The notes: a model not told the origin generated them from the letters alone. DNA of 64,000 nt from Microvirga thermotolerans (GCF_009363855.1 NZ_CP045423.1:1766001-1830000); one strand, 5' to 3'; positions 16,807-24,544 are shown, numbered from the stretch's first letter. Translations and numbers: made by a program.

Positions 16807-17460
16807 GACGGGCGCCCTCGTCTCCGCCGGCCCCTTCGCTGCGCTCCGCAGGCGGGCGATCTCGTTCTCCATCCGCTCCATGTTGAGGAAGAGCCGCTCG
16901 GTGGTCAGGCGCAGGAAGTAGAAGCCGAACTCTGGGTTCTGGAAATAGAGCTGCCGGACCTCGTCGTAGGTGATGCTGAGGACCTCGCCCTTCTCCAGGC
17001 ATTCGAGCGTCTGGGTGCGCCGGTTGTCCGGGGACAGGAAGCCCATTTCCCCGACCACGCGGCCCTGGGGCAGCTCGATGCCGAGCTCCCTGAGGCGATA
17101 GCGACCGGAGAGCGTGTAGAACATGCAATCGGCCCGGTCGCCCTTCGCGAACAGGATTTCTCCCGCCTCGACCGAACGCTGGCGCATGAAGGGCTTCAGC
17201 CAGTCCATGGAGAGGTCGCTCTGCGATGCGGCCTTCACCTTCTGGATGAGCCTGAGCATCTGGTAGAGGCGAAAGCCGTTCAAGGGGAGCAGGATCAGGT
17301 TGACCGTCATGCTCGGGTAAAGATGCATGAGGCTCGCATAGGTGAGGGAGACGACGTTGGTCGCGATCCCGATGCAGCGCAGCGGGATGATGGTGCGCAT
17401 CGCGCTGCCCGTGATCGAAAGCGCCGCGCCCAGCCATCCGATCGCCTCGATCCACGTCAT
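16798..17460 (-). CDS. Membrane-anchored cyclic-nucleotide-binding domain protein
   Basis: A 220-residue protein with two parts. The N-terminal about 75 residues hold two to three membrane segments (TWIEAIGWLGAALSITGSAM and ATNVVSLTYASLMH). The rest is a Crp-type cyclic-nucleotide-binding roll (SVEAGEILFAKGDRADCMFY through the GRVVGEMGFLSPDNRRTQTL segment that normally holds the phosphate cassette). There is no helix-turn-helix, so it is not a DNA-binding regulator. It probably senses a nucleotide at the membrane. An ATG at 17472 would add four residues. It is transcribed alone, next to the iron ABC gene. Confidence 0.82.
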   Translation of the reverse strand: MTWIEAIGWLGAALSITGSAMRTIIPLRCIGIATNVVSLTYASLMHLYPSMTVNLILLPLNGFRLYQMLRLIQKVKAASQSDLSMDWLKPFMRQRSVEAGEILFAKGDRADCMFYTLSGRYRLRELGIELPQGRVVGEMGFLSPDNRRTQTLECLEKGEVLSITYDEVRQLYFQNPEFGFYFLRLTTERLFLNMERMENEIARLRSAAKGPAETRAPVSA

Positions 17461-17629
17461 CCCTGCCCCCATCGCTGCATTTCCGTTGGGGCATATAACA
17501 TTTCGGCGAAGAAGTCAGGCGATGTGCGATGTCGCACATTACGCAAGGGAAGGTGCGGGTGGCGAATGTCGCCGCTTCCCGACGCGAGGTCTGTGCGCAG
17601 CTTCGGTTCCGCTGGAAACCCGGCGCGTA

Positions 17630-17914
17630 TCAGAAGCGGAAGCCTGCGCCGACCCCCCGTCCCGTCATGACGGGCTCCACGGTCGGCGAGGCGGGAGGCG
17701 GTGCATCGAGGCGGCTCGGCACGTCGATGGAGCGGCGCCGGGGAGCCGCGCTCGCCTGGCGCGAGGCCGGCATTGCCTTCTGGGCCGAGCCGGCGATCGA
17801 GGGCGGCGGAGGAACGGGCGTGCGCGGCAGGACGCCTTGCGGCGCGCTGGTGTTGCAGGCGGCAAGGATGCCGGAAAGCAGGAGAAGGGCAGGGAGCGAC
17901 GCCGGGATCCGCAT
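17630..17914 (-). CDS. Small Pro/Ser/Arg-rich lipoprotein
   Basis: A 94-residue predicted lipoprotein. Residues 1-19 form a signal peptide ending in the lipobox LAAC, so Cys20 would be lipidated. The rest is low-complexity (PRTPVPPPPSIAG, ASAAPRRRS, DAPPPASPTVEP), probably a flexible periplasmic linker. No ribosome site of note precedes the ATG at 17914. A TGACGCAACGTCA palindrome lies 16 bp upstream (17930-17942). No function can be assigned. The 170 bp on its far side (17461-17629) show nothing. Confidence 0.7.
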   Translation of the reverse strand: MRIPASLPALLLLSGILAACNTSAPQGVLPRTPVPPPPSIAGSAQKAMPASRQASAAPRRRSIDVPSRLDAPPPASPTVEPVMTGRGVGAGFRF

Positions 17915-17929
17915 GTGCTGTTCCGTAAT

Positions 17930-17942
17930 TGACGCAACGTCA
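17930..17942. promoter_or_regulatory. 13-bp palindrome upstream of the lipoprotein gene
   Basis: TGACG-CAA-CGTCA is a perfect inverted repeat 16 bp upstream of the lipoprotein ATG, a position suited to an operator. No regulator is identified. Confidence 0.35.
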
Positions 17943-18016
17943 GATGCGCTAACTAAGCCATTCCCCGCAAAAGTCGAGTCGGCCGTCCGCCTGCCTGGCG
18001 GAGGTCGCCGTGCATG

Positions 18017-18045
18017 AAAAAGGCCCGGCGGTAACCGCCGGGCCT
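18017..18045 (-). terminator. Rho-independent terminator of the porin gene
   Basis: A perfect 12-bp stem (AGGCCCGGCGGT with ACCGCCGGGCCT) with a tiny loop is followed on the minus strand by five T residues, 27 bp after the porin stop. Confidence 0.92.
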
Positions 18046-18071
18046 GTCTGTCGCGGATGCGACGTCTCGGC

Positions 18072-18803
18072 TTAGTAGGTCGAGAACTTGTAGTTCAGGC
18101 CGGCGCGGACGACGCCGAACTCGGCGTTCTTCTTGTCGCCGTAGTACCCGAAGTAGTTGTTCTTCGTGTCGAGGTTCACGTACAGACCTTCGATCTTGGC
18201 GGTCAGGTTGTTCGTGAAGGCGTACTCGACGCCGCCGCCGACGGTCCAACCGGTGTTGGTGCCGTTGTCGGAGCCGTAGAAGTAGCCGAGGCCCGGGTAG
18301 TAGAACGAGCTCGCGCCGTTGGCGACGTCGCCGTAGGCGAAACCGCCGGTCACGTAGACGAGGGCGCGGTCGAAGGCCACACCGGCGCGGGCGCGGACGG
18401 TGCCGAACCAGTTGCCGTTGGAGCTGTCGCGGTAGTAGCCGCCCACGTAGAAGTTGCGGTTGCCGCCGCCGATGTCGGCGTACTGGATGTCCGTCTCGAG
18501 ACCGAGGACGAACATGCCCATCTGGTAGTTGTAGCCAACCTGGGCGCCGCCGACGAAGCCGCCGTCGCTGCCGCCACCACCGTAGTAGCCGAGCACCGGA
18601 TCATAGTAGCGGTTGTTGTCGTTGGTGTTCCAGCCGTAGCCGGCGTTCACGCCGACGTAGAAGCCGGTCCAGGTGAAGACCGGAACCGCAGCGATGACCG
18701 GCGCCGGAGCCGCGCGGGACGGCAGGTCGGCGGCCTGAGCGGCCGAGGCAGCGATCGCCAGAGCCGCCGTACCGGCGAGCAGGCCGAGGAGAGATGAACG
18801 CAT
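18072..18803 (-). CDS. Outer-membrane beta-barrel protein (Omp25/31 family)
   Basis: A 243-residue outer-membrane protein. The signal peptide (about 1-24) ends AQAADLPSR, the usual start of mature rhizobial Omp25/Omp31-type proteins. The motif FTWTGFYVGVNAGYGW follows at about 43, then Gly/Tyr/Asn-rich beta strands up to GLNYKF and a terminal aromatic (STY). It is rich in Tyr and Gly with few charges, as expected for an 8-stranded barrel. AAGAGGAAG lies 6-7 nt before the ATG. It has its own terminator and a long AT-rich upstream region, consistent with strong expression. Confidence 0.95.
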   Translation of the reverse strand: MRSSLLGLLAGTAALAIAASAAQAADLPSRAAPAPVIAAVPVFTWTGFYVGVNAGYGWNTNDNNRYYDPVLGYYGGGGSDGGFVGGAQVGYNYQMGMFVLGLETDIQYADIGGGNRNFYVGGYYRDSSNGNWFGTVRARAGVAFDRALVYVTGGFAYGDVANGASSFYYPGLGYFYGSDNGTNTGWTVGGGVEYAFTNNLTAKIEGLYVNLDTKNNYFGYYGDKKNAEFGVVRAGLNYKFSTY

Positions 18804-18949
18804 GAGAGCTTCCTCTTGCTTGAGTTGAGAAGCCGCACATTACTTAGAGTCCTCGGTTTTGGGTATTGCTGTTTAGCAACACCACTAACAAAAACTAAAA
18901 TGATACATTTGAACGCAATAGAGTTACAAGTTAACAATATTGAAACTAT

Positions 18950-19074
18950 GAAATAGTATCAAGTTGACGCGACCCCTTCCTTGTGCACCAATTACTTTAG
19001 CGATTTTCCAGAAACCCTGGGAACTTGCCTTGAGGAGAGAACTTAGCCCTGTCGCAATTGCGGCAGGGCTTTTT
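18950..19074 (+). ncRNA. Candidate small RNA upstream of the pentapeptide gene
   Basis: The 403-bp gap between the divergent porin and pentapeptide genes contains a plus-strand intrinsic terminator (19045-19074) with no open reading frame before it. TTGACG at 18963 could be a -35 element. The start is a guess. A short untranslated RNA or an upstream leader attenuator are the options. The porin-proximal part (18804-18950) is AT-rich porin leader and promoter DNA. Confidence 0.3.
19045..19074 (+). terminator. Orphan Rho-independent terminator
   Basis: AGCCCTG (19045-19051) pairs with CAGGGCT (19064-19070), with an inner CGCAA/TTGCG stem, then five Ts. There is no gene directly upstream on this strand, which implies a short non-coding transcript. 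Confidence 0.85.
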
Positions 19075-19206
19075 CATTGAAACTCCGCGCGGCCGCTCTT
19101 GATTCCAGTGTCGGTCCGTGCCGCTTCGGCTCCGCCTCGACGCGCGACGAAACGGACTCATATGAGCGGCATGGACCGGGACGAGCCGAAGGAACGGGAG
19201 GATGCG

Positions 19207-20019
19207 ATGCGCTGGGGGCAGGATGCGAAGCCGCGAACGGGAGCCGCAGCCGGGCGGACCCGCATGTCGTCTCCGGGGTTCGCCCGTTTCGCGGCCGTCC
19301 TCGCGCTCGTCGCGGCGGTGCCCGGCGTCGCCGAGGCCGGCTGCCAGGACTCGCCGGACCGCGGCGTCAACTGGTCCGGCTGCTCCAAGCCCCGCGTGAT
19401 GCTCTCCGGCGACGACCTGACGGGTGCGGCCTTCAACGGCACGGCTCTCGCGGCAAGCGATTTCGCCAATGCGGTGCTCGCCGGCGCGAGCTTCGTGGGA
19501 GCGGAGGTGAGCCGGACGCGGTTCGACAGGGCGAATCTCGCGCAGGCGAACTTCGAGAAGGCCATGGGGTGGCGCACGAGCTTCGTCGGCGCGAACCTGC
19601 AGGGCGCGAGCTTCGTCCTGGCCGACATGAGCCGCTCGAGCTTCGCGAAAGCGCTGCTCATGGGGGCGAATCTGTCCAAGTCCGAGCTCAACAGGTCGGA
19701 CTTCAACGGCGCCGACCTCTCGGGCGTCGATCTGTCGAAGGCGGAACTGGCGCGGGTCTCGTTCCGGAACGCGAAGCTGAAGGGCGCGAACATCAGCTAC
19801 TCGAATCTGTCCCGGGCCGACCTGGGCACCGCCGACCTCTCCGGCGTCAATCTCACGCGCTCGTACCTTTACCTGACCCGGTTCGGCGCCGCCGATCTCT
19901 CCGGGGTCGTGGGCCTGACCCAGTTTCAGCTCGACATGGCCTGCGGCACGGCGCAGACGAAGCTCCCGGCCGGCCTCTCCCGTCCCGCAGGCTGGCCCTG
20001 CAGCGACGCGGAGGAGTGA
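19207..20019 (+). CDS. Exported pentapeptide-repeat protein
   Basis: A 270-residue protein. A signal-peptide-like stretch (FARFAAVLALVAAVPGVAEA) ends near residue 37. It is followed by a Cys-bearing linker and about 130 residues of A(N/D)LxxA(S/N)F pentapeptide repeats (for example RANLAQANFEKA and NGADLSGVDLSKAEL), which fold as a right-handed quadrilateral helix. The ATG at 19207 is preferred because GGGAGGATGCG immediately precedes it. ATGs at 19162 and 19171 are in frame but lack a ribosome site. Four cysteines, two at each end, may form disulfides in the periplasm. Its role is unknown. Confidence 0.85.
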   Translation: MRWGQDAKPRTGAAAGRTRMSSPGFARFAAVLALVAAVPGVAEAGCQDSPDRGVNWSGCSKPRVMLSGDDLTGAAFNGTALAASDFANAVLAGASFVGAEVSRTRFDRANLAQANFEKAMGWRTSFVGANLQGASFVLADMSRSSFAKALLMGANLSKSELNRSDFNGADLSGVDLSKAELARVSFRNAKLKGANISYSNLSRADLGTADLSGVNLTRSYLYLTRFGAADLSGVVGLTQFQLDMACGTAQTKLPAGLSRPAGWPCSDAEE

Positions 20020-20034
20020 TGCGGGAGGGATCCG

Positions 20035-20262
20035 TCAGGCCTCGTCCAGGACCGGCCTCTGGAGCCGGTCCCTTTCGCGGCTCGCGGCGATCTTCGCGTC
20101 GACGACCCGCTCGATCGCAGCCGTGATCTCGCTCGCCAGGTCCGGATCCGCGAGAGCGGTCTTGAGGAGCCTGTAAAGGCTGCCGGCGGCGAACTCCGTC
20201 TCGCCCAGGGGAAAGGCGTGGGGGAGGTGAAGATCGGATGGCATGTCGCCGTCTCCGTGCAT
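20035..20262 (-). CDS. Small hypothetical protein
   Basis: A 75-residue soluble protein (69 if the ATG at 20244, preceded by GGAGACGG, is the true start). The C-terminal half is helical and charged (LLKTALADPDLASEITAAIE then RVVDAKIAASRERDRLQ). No domain is recognised. It lies convergent to the pentapeptide gene with a 15-bp gap. An in-frame extension to 20436 lacks a ribosome site and is Pro/Arg-rich, so it is not accepted. Confidence 0.5.
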   Translation of the reverse strand: MHGDGDMPSDLHLPHAFPLGETEFAAGSLYRLLKTALADPDLASEITAAIERVVDAKIAASRERDRLQRPVLDEA

Positions 20263-20450
20263 AAGCGGCGCCTCGTCCGGGAGCCCGCGCCGACGAACGA
20301 TAAACCGGGGAGCGGGACTTCCCGATTTCCATAGATGGGTACTCCCGAACGGAAACGGGGAATCGGCCCTGCCGGAATCCGATATTCTCGATGGGCACGG
20401 CACCGATTCGCGGGGCCGGCCTCGCCCAGGCTCCATTCACGGCACGGACC

Positions 20451-21032
20451 ATGTCCCGACACAGAACCGCCTCTCCGGGCCGCCCGCTTGTTCCGGCCGC
20501 ATCGGCGCCGATCGTCGAGACGCAGCGGCTTCGCCTGCGCGGTCACCGGGCCGACGATTTCGACGCGAGCGTCGCCCTCTGGTCGGAGCCCGTCACCATC
20601 CGGTTCATCGGCCCCGGACGCCCCTTCACCCGGGAGGAGAACTGGGCCCGCCTCGTCCGCTATGTCGGCCACTGGTCCCTGCTCGGATACGGATACTGGG
20701 CGGTCGAGGATCGCGCGAGCGGCGCCTTCGTGGGCGAGGTGGGATTCGCCGACTTCAGGCGCGAAATCGAACCGTCCATCGACGGGATGCCCGAGATGGG
20801 CTGGGTCATGACGCCGGAGGTCCACGGCCGCGGCTACGCGACCGAGGCCGTCCGCGCGGCGCTCGCCTGGGGCGACGCGCATTTCGGGCTCGTCCCGACC
20901 GTCTGCCTCATCAGCCCCGAGAACCTGCCCTCGATCCGGGTGGCGGAGAAATGCGGCTTCCGCCCGTTCGAGCGCACGACGTACAAGGACAAGCCGACCG
21001 TGCTCTTCCGCCGCGAGCCGGGCGGCGTGTAG
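20451..21032 (+). CDS. GNAT family N-acetyltransferase (RimJ/RimL type)
   Basis: A 193-residue acetyl-CoA-dependent acetyltransferase. The hallmark opening ETQRLRLRGHRADDFDA (about residue 25) belongs to the Acetyltransf_3 group. The acetyl-CoA loop is PEVHGRGYATEAVRAAL, with the Arg/Gln-x-x-Gly-x-Ala/Gly consensus in RGYAT. It ends with the SIRVAEKCGFRPFER segment typical of this family. An in-frame ATG at 20391 would add 20 low-complexity residues. The substrate may be a protein N-terminus or a small amine and is not predictable. A second, unrelated GNAT gene follows 65 bp later. Confidence 0.88.
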   Translation: MSRHRTASPGRPLVPAASAPIVETQRLRLRGHRADDFDASVALWSEPVTIRFIGPGRPFTREENWARLVRYVGHWSLLGYGYWAVEDRASGAFVGEVGFADFRREIEPSIDGMPEMGWVMTPEVHGRGYATEAVRAALAWGDAHFGLVPTVCLISPENLPSIRVAEKCGFRPFERTTYKDKPTVLFRREPGGV

Positions 21033-21097
21033 AGCGATGCCCGCGGAACGGGAACGGCCGGGCCGCGTTGCCCGAACGACGGAGAGGAGAACAGCGC

Positions 21098-21388
21098 GTG
21101 ACCCAAGACATCGGCCATGCCGGCGTCCGCGACAACCCTGCAAGACGGCGCTTCGAGCTCGAGATCGACGGCCAGGTGGTCTTCGCCGATTACGACCGCA
21201 GCGGGACACGACTCGTCATCCGCCATGTGGAGGCGCCGCCGGCGCTGCGCGGCACGGGAGCCGCGGGCGCCCTGATGCGCGGCGTCGCCGAGATCGCCCG
21301 GTCGGAAGGGTGCACCATCGTGCCCCTCTGCAGCTATGCCGGCGCATGGCTTCGCCGGCACGCAGAGTATCACGACCTTCTCGCCTGA
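21098..21388 (+). CDS. Small GNAT-like acetyltransferase (YjdJ type)
   Basis: A 96-residue short acetyltransferase-like protein of the YjdJ/Acetyltransf_CG group. The motif RRRFELEIDGQVVFADY leads into HVEAPPALRGTGAAGALMRG (the CoA-binding loop) and the conserved VPLCSYAGAWLRRHAEYHDLL end. It starts with GTG at 21098, supported by GGAGAGGAG 8 nt upstream. The family lacks the N-terminal half of normal GNATs. It probably shares a transcript with the preceding acetyltransferase. It is convergent with the hydrolase gene at a 7-bp distance. Confidence 0.85.
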   Translation: MTQDIGHAGVRDNPARRRFELEIDGQVVFADYDRSGTRLVIRHVEAPPALRGTGAAGALMRGVAEIARSEGCTIVPLCSYAGAWLRRHAEYHDLLA

Positions 21389-21395
21389 GCGCGCC

Positions 21396-22046
21396 TCATG
21401 CGCCCTCGCTGAGGCGGGGGACGAACCAGTCCCTCGCGAGCGCCACCACCTGCTCCAGCGTCCCCGGCTCTTCGAACAGATGGCCGGCGCCGGGCACGAC
21501 CGCCATGCTCTTCTCGCAGGCGAGCGCACCGTAGGCCGTCCGGTTCAGGTCGATGACCGGGCCGTCTTCCCCGCCGACGATCAGCAGCGTCGGGGCGCGG
21601 ACCCGGCCGAGAGCCGCGCCCGCCAGGTCGGGCCGCCCGCCGCGCGAGACGATGGCGGCTACGGGGTGGGGGGAGATGGTCTCCGCCACGAGCGCAGCCG
21701 CGGCGCCCGTGCTGGCACCGAAATAGCCGATGCGCCTGTCCCGCAAGGCCGTCCCGGTGCGGACCCAGTCCGTCGCCGCAGCCAGGCGCTGCGCGAGGAG
21801 GGGAATGTCGAACACGTTGTTCCTGTCCGCCGCCTCGTCCTCGCGAAGAAGATCGAAGAGCAGGGTGCCGAGGCCCGCCGCGTGCAGGCCCTCGGCGACG
21901 AAGCGGTTGCGCGGGCTCAGGCGGCTGCTGCCGCTGCCGTGGGCGAAGAGGACAAGGCCCGCACCCTCCCGGGGAGGGACCAGATTCCCCTTGAGCCCAA
22001 GCGGCCCGATCGTGACTTCCATGGCGGAGTGGCTCAAGTGGCTCAT
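21396..22046 (-). CDS. Alpha/beta hydrolase (dienelactone hydrolase-like)
   Basis: A 216-residue hydrolase. The oxyanion segment VLFAHGSGSSRLSPRNRFVA is near residue 33. The nucleophile elbow is GYFGASTGAA, with the serine in G-x-S-x-G. The acid follows APTLLIVGGEDGPV and the catalytic histidine is in VPGAGHLFEEPGTL. The ATG at 22046 has AAGGAGGG 4 nt upstream and is preferred over an upstream in-frame start at 22094. In many proteobacteria this family is fused or adjacent to phosphoribosyltransferase genes, but not here. The 242-bp gap to the next gene shows nothing. Confidence 0.88.
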   Translation of the reverse strand: MSHLSHSAMEVTIGPLGLKGNLVPPREGAGLVLFAHGSGSSRLSPRNRFVAEGLHAAGLGTLLFDLLREDEAADRNNVFDIPLLAQRLAAATDWVRTGTALRDRRIGYFGASTGAAAALVAETISPHPVAAIVSRGGRPDLAGAALGRVRAPTLLIVGGEDGPVIDLNRTAYGALACEKSMAVVPGAGHLFEEPGTLEQVVALARDWFVPRLSEGA

Positions 22047-22288
22047 GGGACCCTCCTTGTCGAAGCGGCGAGGGGCGGGCCCCGCCGGCTCCATCGCACG
22101 GGTTTAGGGCGCTCATTGGCCCATTCCATCCTCATCGCAAGGCGGATCCCGCCTCAGGCGGCGGGGGGCCCTTCACAAGCTGGGAAGTATCGTGCAGCCT
22201 TCCGCCTCCCTCCCAAGTCATGACGCTTGGCGATCCGTTCTGCCGCGGCGACAATGAGTGTCGCTGCGGGTAGGCATGGGAGCGACGA

Positions 22289-23011
22289 ATGGCTTCCTTC
22301 CCGCCGAAGGCCCGGCGCGGCTCCGCAGACGGGCCGCCTGCGGACAGCTTCGAAACCCTTCTGTCCCGCCACGAGGCGGCATTCGCCGGCGGCCGCAAGC
22401 CTGCGAGCGATCCCGATGCGGGCGCGGCCCAGGCGGCCAAGGAGATCGCCGCCCGAATCCAGGCGGCAGTTCTCGAGTCGGGCGTGATCGAGGAACCCGA
22501 GACAGGCGGAGCGCCGGAGGAGCCTCCCGCAGACGGGGATCTCGCCGCGCCGACTCTGTTCGACGAGGAGTTCCGGACGCGCATCATCGCCCATGTGCGC
22601 AAGGGCCTCGCGCAGGAGGCGGAAAACGGAACGGACACCGACCGTCGCCAGCTCGCCTGTTTCGAAGCCGCCGTCGCGGACGGATCCATCGTGGTGGAGC
22701 GCGCCGAGCGGGTCGAGGGGCTGGCCTATCGCGCGATGCGCTCCGTCCTTTACGGATCCGACGGCCGCGTCATCGACGACGGTTCCAGCGAGAGCTGGGA
22801 TGACGACTTCGTCCTCGCCCAGATGGCTCAGGGGCGTGCCATCATCATCGGGACCGCCGAGGCCATCGGCGACGCCCTTCCGAGCCACTATTACGTGAGC
22901 TTCCCGAATCCCGATGTCCTCCTGACCTTCGACCAGCAGCTCTACCGGCTGGCGCGCGAGCAAGCCGAGGAGCCTTTGAGCGAGCGGAAGTCCCCGTCAG
23001 GGTTCTTCTAG
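22289..23011 (+). CDS. Hypothetical acidic protein
   Basis: A 240-residue soluble protein of unknown function. The first about 85 residues are Pro/Ala/Glu-rich and probably disordered. A more ordered part begins at LFDEEFRTRIIAHVRKGLAQ and contains ACFEAAVADGSIVVERAER and a SHYYVSFPNPDVLLTFDQQL stretch. There is no signal peptide or membrane segment. GGGAGCGACGA precedes the ATG. It stands alone, with a CtrA box 17 bp after its stop that belongs to whatever lies downstream. Confidence 0.72.
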   Translation: MASFPPKARRGSADGPPADSFETLLSRHEAAFAGGRKPASDPDAGAAQAAKEIAARIQAAVLESGVIEEPETGGAPEEPPADGDLAAPTLFDEEFRTRIIAHVRKGLAQEAENGTDTDRRQLACFEAAVADGSIVVERAERVEGLAYRAMRSVLYGSDGRVIDDGSSESWDDDFVLAQMAQGRAIIIGTAEAIGDALPSHYYVSFPNPDVLLTFDQQLYRLAREQAEEPLSERKSPSGFF

Positions 23012-23027
23012 GGAAAGTTCCGTTGCG

Positions 23028-23044
23028 TTAACCCTTTGTTAACC
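23028..23044 (+). promoter_or_regulatory. CtrA binding site (full consensus)
   Basis: TTAACCCTTTGTTAACC matches the alphaproteobacterial CtrA consensus TTAA-N7-TTAAC exactly. It sits upstream of a roughly 360-bp plus-strand unit that ends in an intrinsic terminator at 23403-23428. Confidence 0.7.
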
Positions 23045-23240
23045 ATATCGGGGCGAGCATGGTCTCGCCGGTCCGGGGTTCCGGTCCGGCAATCTTCCCG
23101 AAATGCAGGCGAGGCGCGGATGTACCGTCTCGTTCTGCATGGGAAGCCGCGTCGAAGCGTATTTTCCAGAACAGCGTCACATTGCCGTTTTCAGTCTCGT
23201 CCGAAGGCGAGGGCCGGGGCCCTCGCGGGGAGGGTTGTCG

Positions 23241-23309
23241 ATGCTCATCCTCGATCCGATCTCCGGGGAGCTGGTTGAAATCAAGGAATTGCCGGGACAA
23301 CAGCTTTAG
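23241..23309 (+). CDS. Possible 22-residue small protein
   Basis: A short frame encoding MLILDPISGELVEIKELPGQ plus two residues, preceded by GGGGAGGGTTGTCG, which contains a good Shine-Dalgarno at 6-8 nt. It lies inside the CtrA-box-to-terminator unit. The residue composition looks protein-like, but conservation cannot be judged from one sequence. The alternative is that the transcript is untranslated. Confidence 0.3.
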   Translation: MLILDPISGELVEIKELPGQQL

Positions 23310-23402
23310 AAGATGTCTTGGACAAGCCTTGGAAGGGCTTCGCGTGGGGGCAGGCGAAAGGTTCTTCCAGGCAATAAATCCTTGCGATGGGAAACTCCGC
23401 AA

Positions 23403-23428
23403 AGCGCCGGCATCGGCGCTTTTTCTTT
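23403..23428 (+). terminator. Rho-independent terminator of the CtrA-linked unit
   Basis: AGCGCCG (23403-23409) pairs with CGGCGCT (23414-23420) and is followed by TTTTTCTTTT. Nothing recognisable lies in the next 190 bp (23429-23616). Confidence 0.9.
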
Positions 23429-23616
23429 TGACCTCTCTTGTCTAGAGCCGCGACGTTCCAGGCGGAGCCCGCCGCCATTCGCCGGACCGCGCGACCCGGG
23501 CGCCGCGACCGCGGCCGGGCTGCTTTCTTGCTTTTTCCGGTCCTGAATCGGCCCGCTTCCAAAAGTTCAACGCATTTCCGCAAGCTGCCGCGGACCGTAG
23601 CCGCATTTATAGGGTG

Positions 23617-23805
23617 AGAATGGTCGCGGAACGGCTCTCGAACAAGGCGCGAACATCCGAGGGGGCGTATGTTATGGCTTCTGAGGGCGCAAGAAGAACA
23701 AATCGAGAGTTCCCATCACAACTTGATGATTGCTTGGCCGGCATTCATGAGGAAACGGCGGACCGAAACGAGTTCAAGACGTTCTCTATAACTCCTAAGG
23801 ATTAA
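23617..23805 (+). CDS. Possible small hypothetical protein
   Basis: A 62-residue frame from the ATG at 23617 (a GTG at 23614 is also possible), with a weak AGGGTGAGA ribosome-like site. The product is hydrophilic and charged (ARRTNREFPSQLDDCLAGIH). GC content is visibly lower than in neighbouring genes. There is no recognised domain, so it may be spurious. Confidence 0.3.
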   Translation, partial: RMVAERLSNKARTSEGAYVMASEGARRTNREFPSQLDDCLAGIHEETADRNEFKTFSITPKD

Positions 23806-23894
23806 GAGCGCTCATTACGGATGAGGGGCAGTTCGAATCCGCTGGCAGCGCGTTTAATGTCCGAGGGATTGTTACGTTCCGAGGGGAGACGTTG

Positions 23895-24251
23895 ATGCGC
23901 ACTCTGCCGAAATTCCTGATGGCCACGACGGCGTTCCTTGCCGTGGCAAGCACCGCCGCCCCGCCCGCTCAGGCCATGGGCAAATGGCGCGCCTGGTGGT
24001 TCCATCACCATCATCCGGGAGGCTCTCCCGGAGGTTCCCCCGGCGGTTCGCCGGGCGGCTCCCCTGGCGGTACGCCCGGAGGTTCCCCGGGCGGCGGCTC
24101 CAATCTCGGCGCGCCGGGGCCGATTGCGGGCGCGGGCCTGCCCTTCATTCTTCTCGCCGGCGGCTACGTTCTCGTCCGCCGTCGCCGCAATCGCCGCCGC
24201 GCGATGATGCAGCAGGCGGAGGCTCCGACGGTGCAGACCGCTCCCCGCTGA
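23895..24251 (+). CDS. Exported PGGS-repeat protein with C-terminal anchor-like tail
   Basis: A 118-residue protein with a surface-protein layout. It has a signal peptide (about 1-28, ending APPAQAMG), a HHHHP run, and six to seven tandem P-G-G-S/T units (about residues 42-68). Then follow the segment GAPGPIAGAGLPFILLAGGY, a hydrophobic stretch, and a terminal RRRRNRRR cluster. Signal peptide, low-complexity spacer, then motif-helix-Arg tail resembles sorting signals of the PEP-CTERM kind, though the motif is different. GGGGAG lies 7-8 nt before the ATG. A TTG at 23892 is not needed. Confidence 0.78.
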   Translation: MRTLPKFLMATTAFLAVASTAAPPAQAMGKWRAWWFHHHHPGGSPGGSPGGSPGGSPGGTPGGSPGGGSNLGAPGPIAGAGLPFILLAGGYVLVRRRRNRRRAMMQQAEAPTVQTAPR

Positions 24252-24544
24252 GGAGGGGCTCCGGTCCCAACGCACGTCATTTCCGGATCCGGCTGAGGTC
24301 CCTACGCTTCAACCGGGTCCGCAAGGCCGGGTATATGCGGGTCAGCGCCATCGACGGTTTTGGCCTCGCCTCCTCGTTCCGCGTGTTTCCATGACCCGGA
24401 GGACGATCCCGAAGAAGCGTCGAACGCGATCTCCGGAGCTGCCTGAGGCGGGGGCGCCGCGCGCCCTCCCGGCGCATGCGCCGGACCCTCCACGATTTTT
24501 GCGGCCAAGGTGAATCGGTCCGCTCGCGCAGGCGTTACGGGTCG

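Noticed and set aside
23059-23445. 128-residue plus-strand frame downstream of the CtrA box
   Set aside because: It reads through the terminator hairpin, has a low-complexity composition and lacks a ribosome site. At best the 22-codon frame inside the unit is real.
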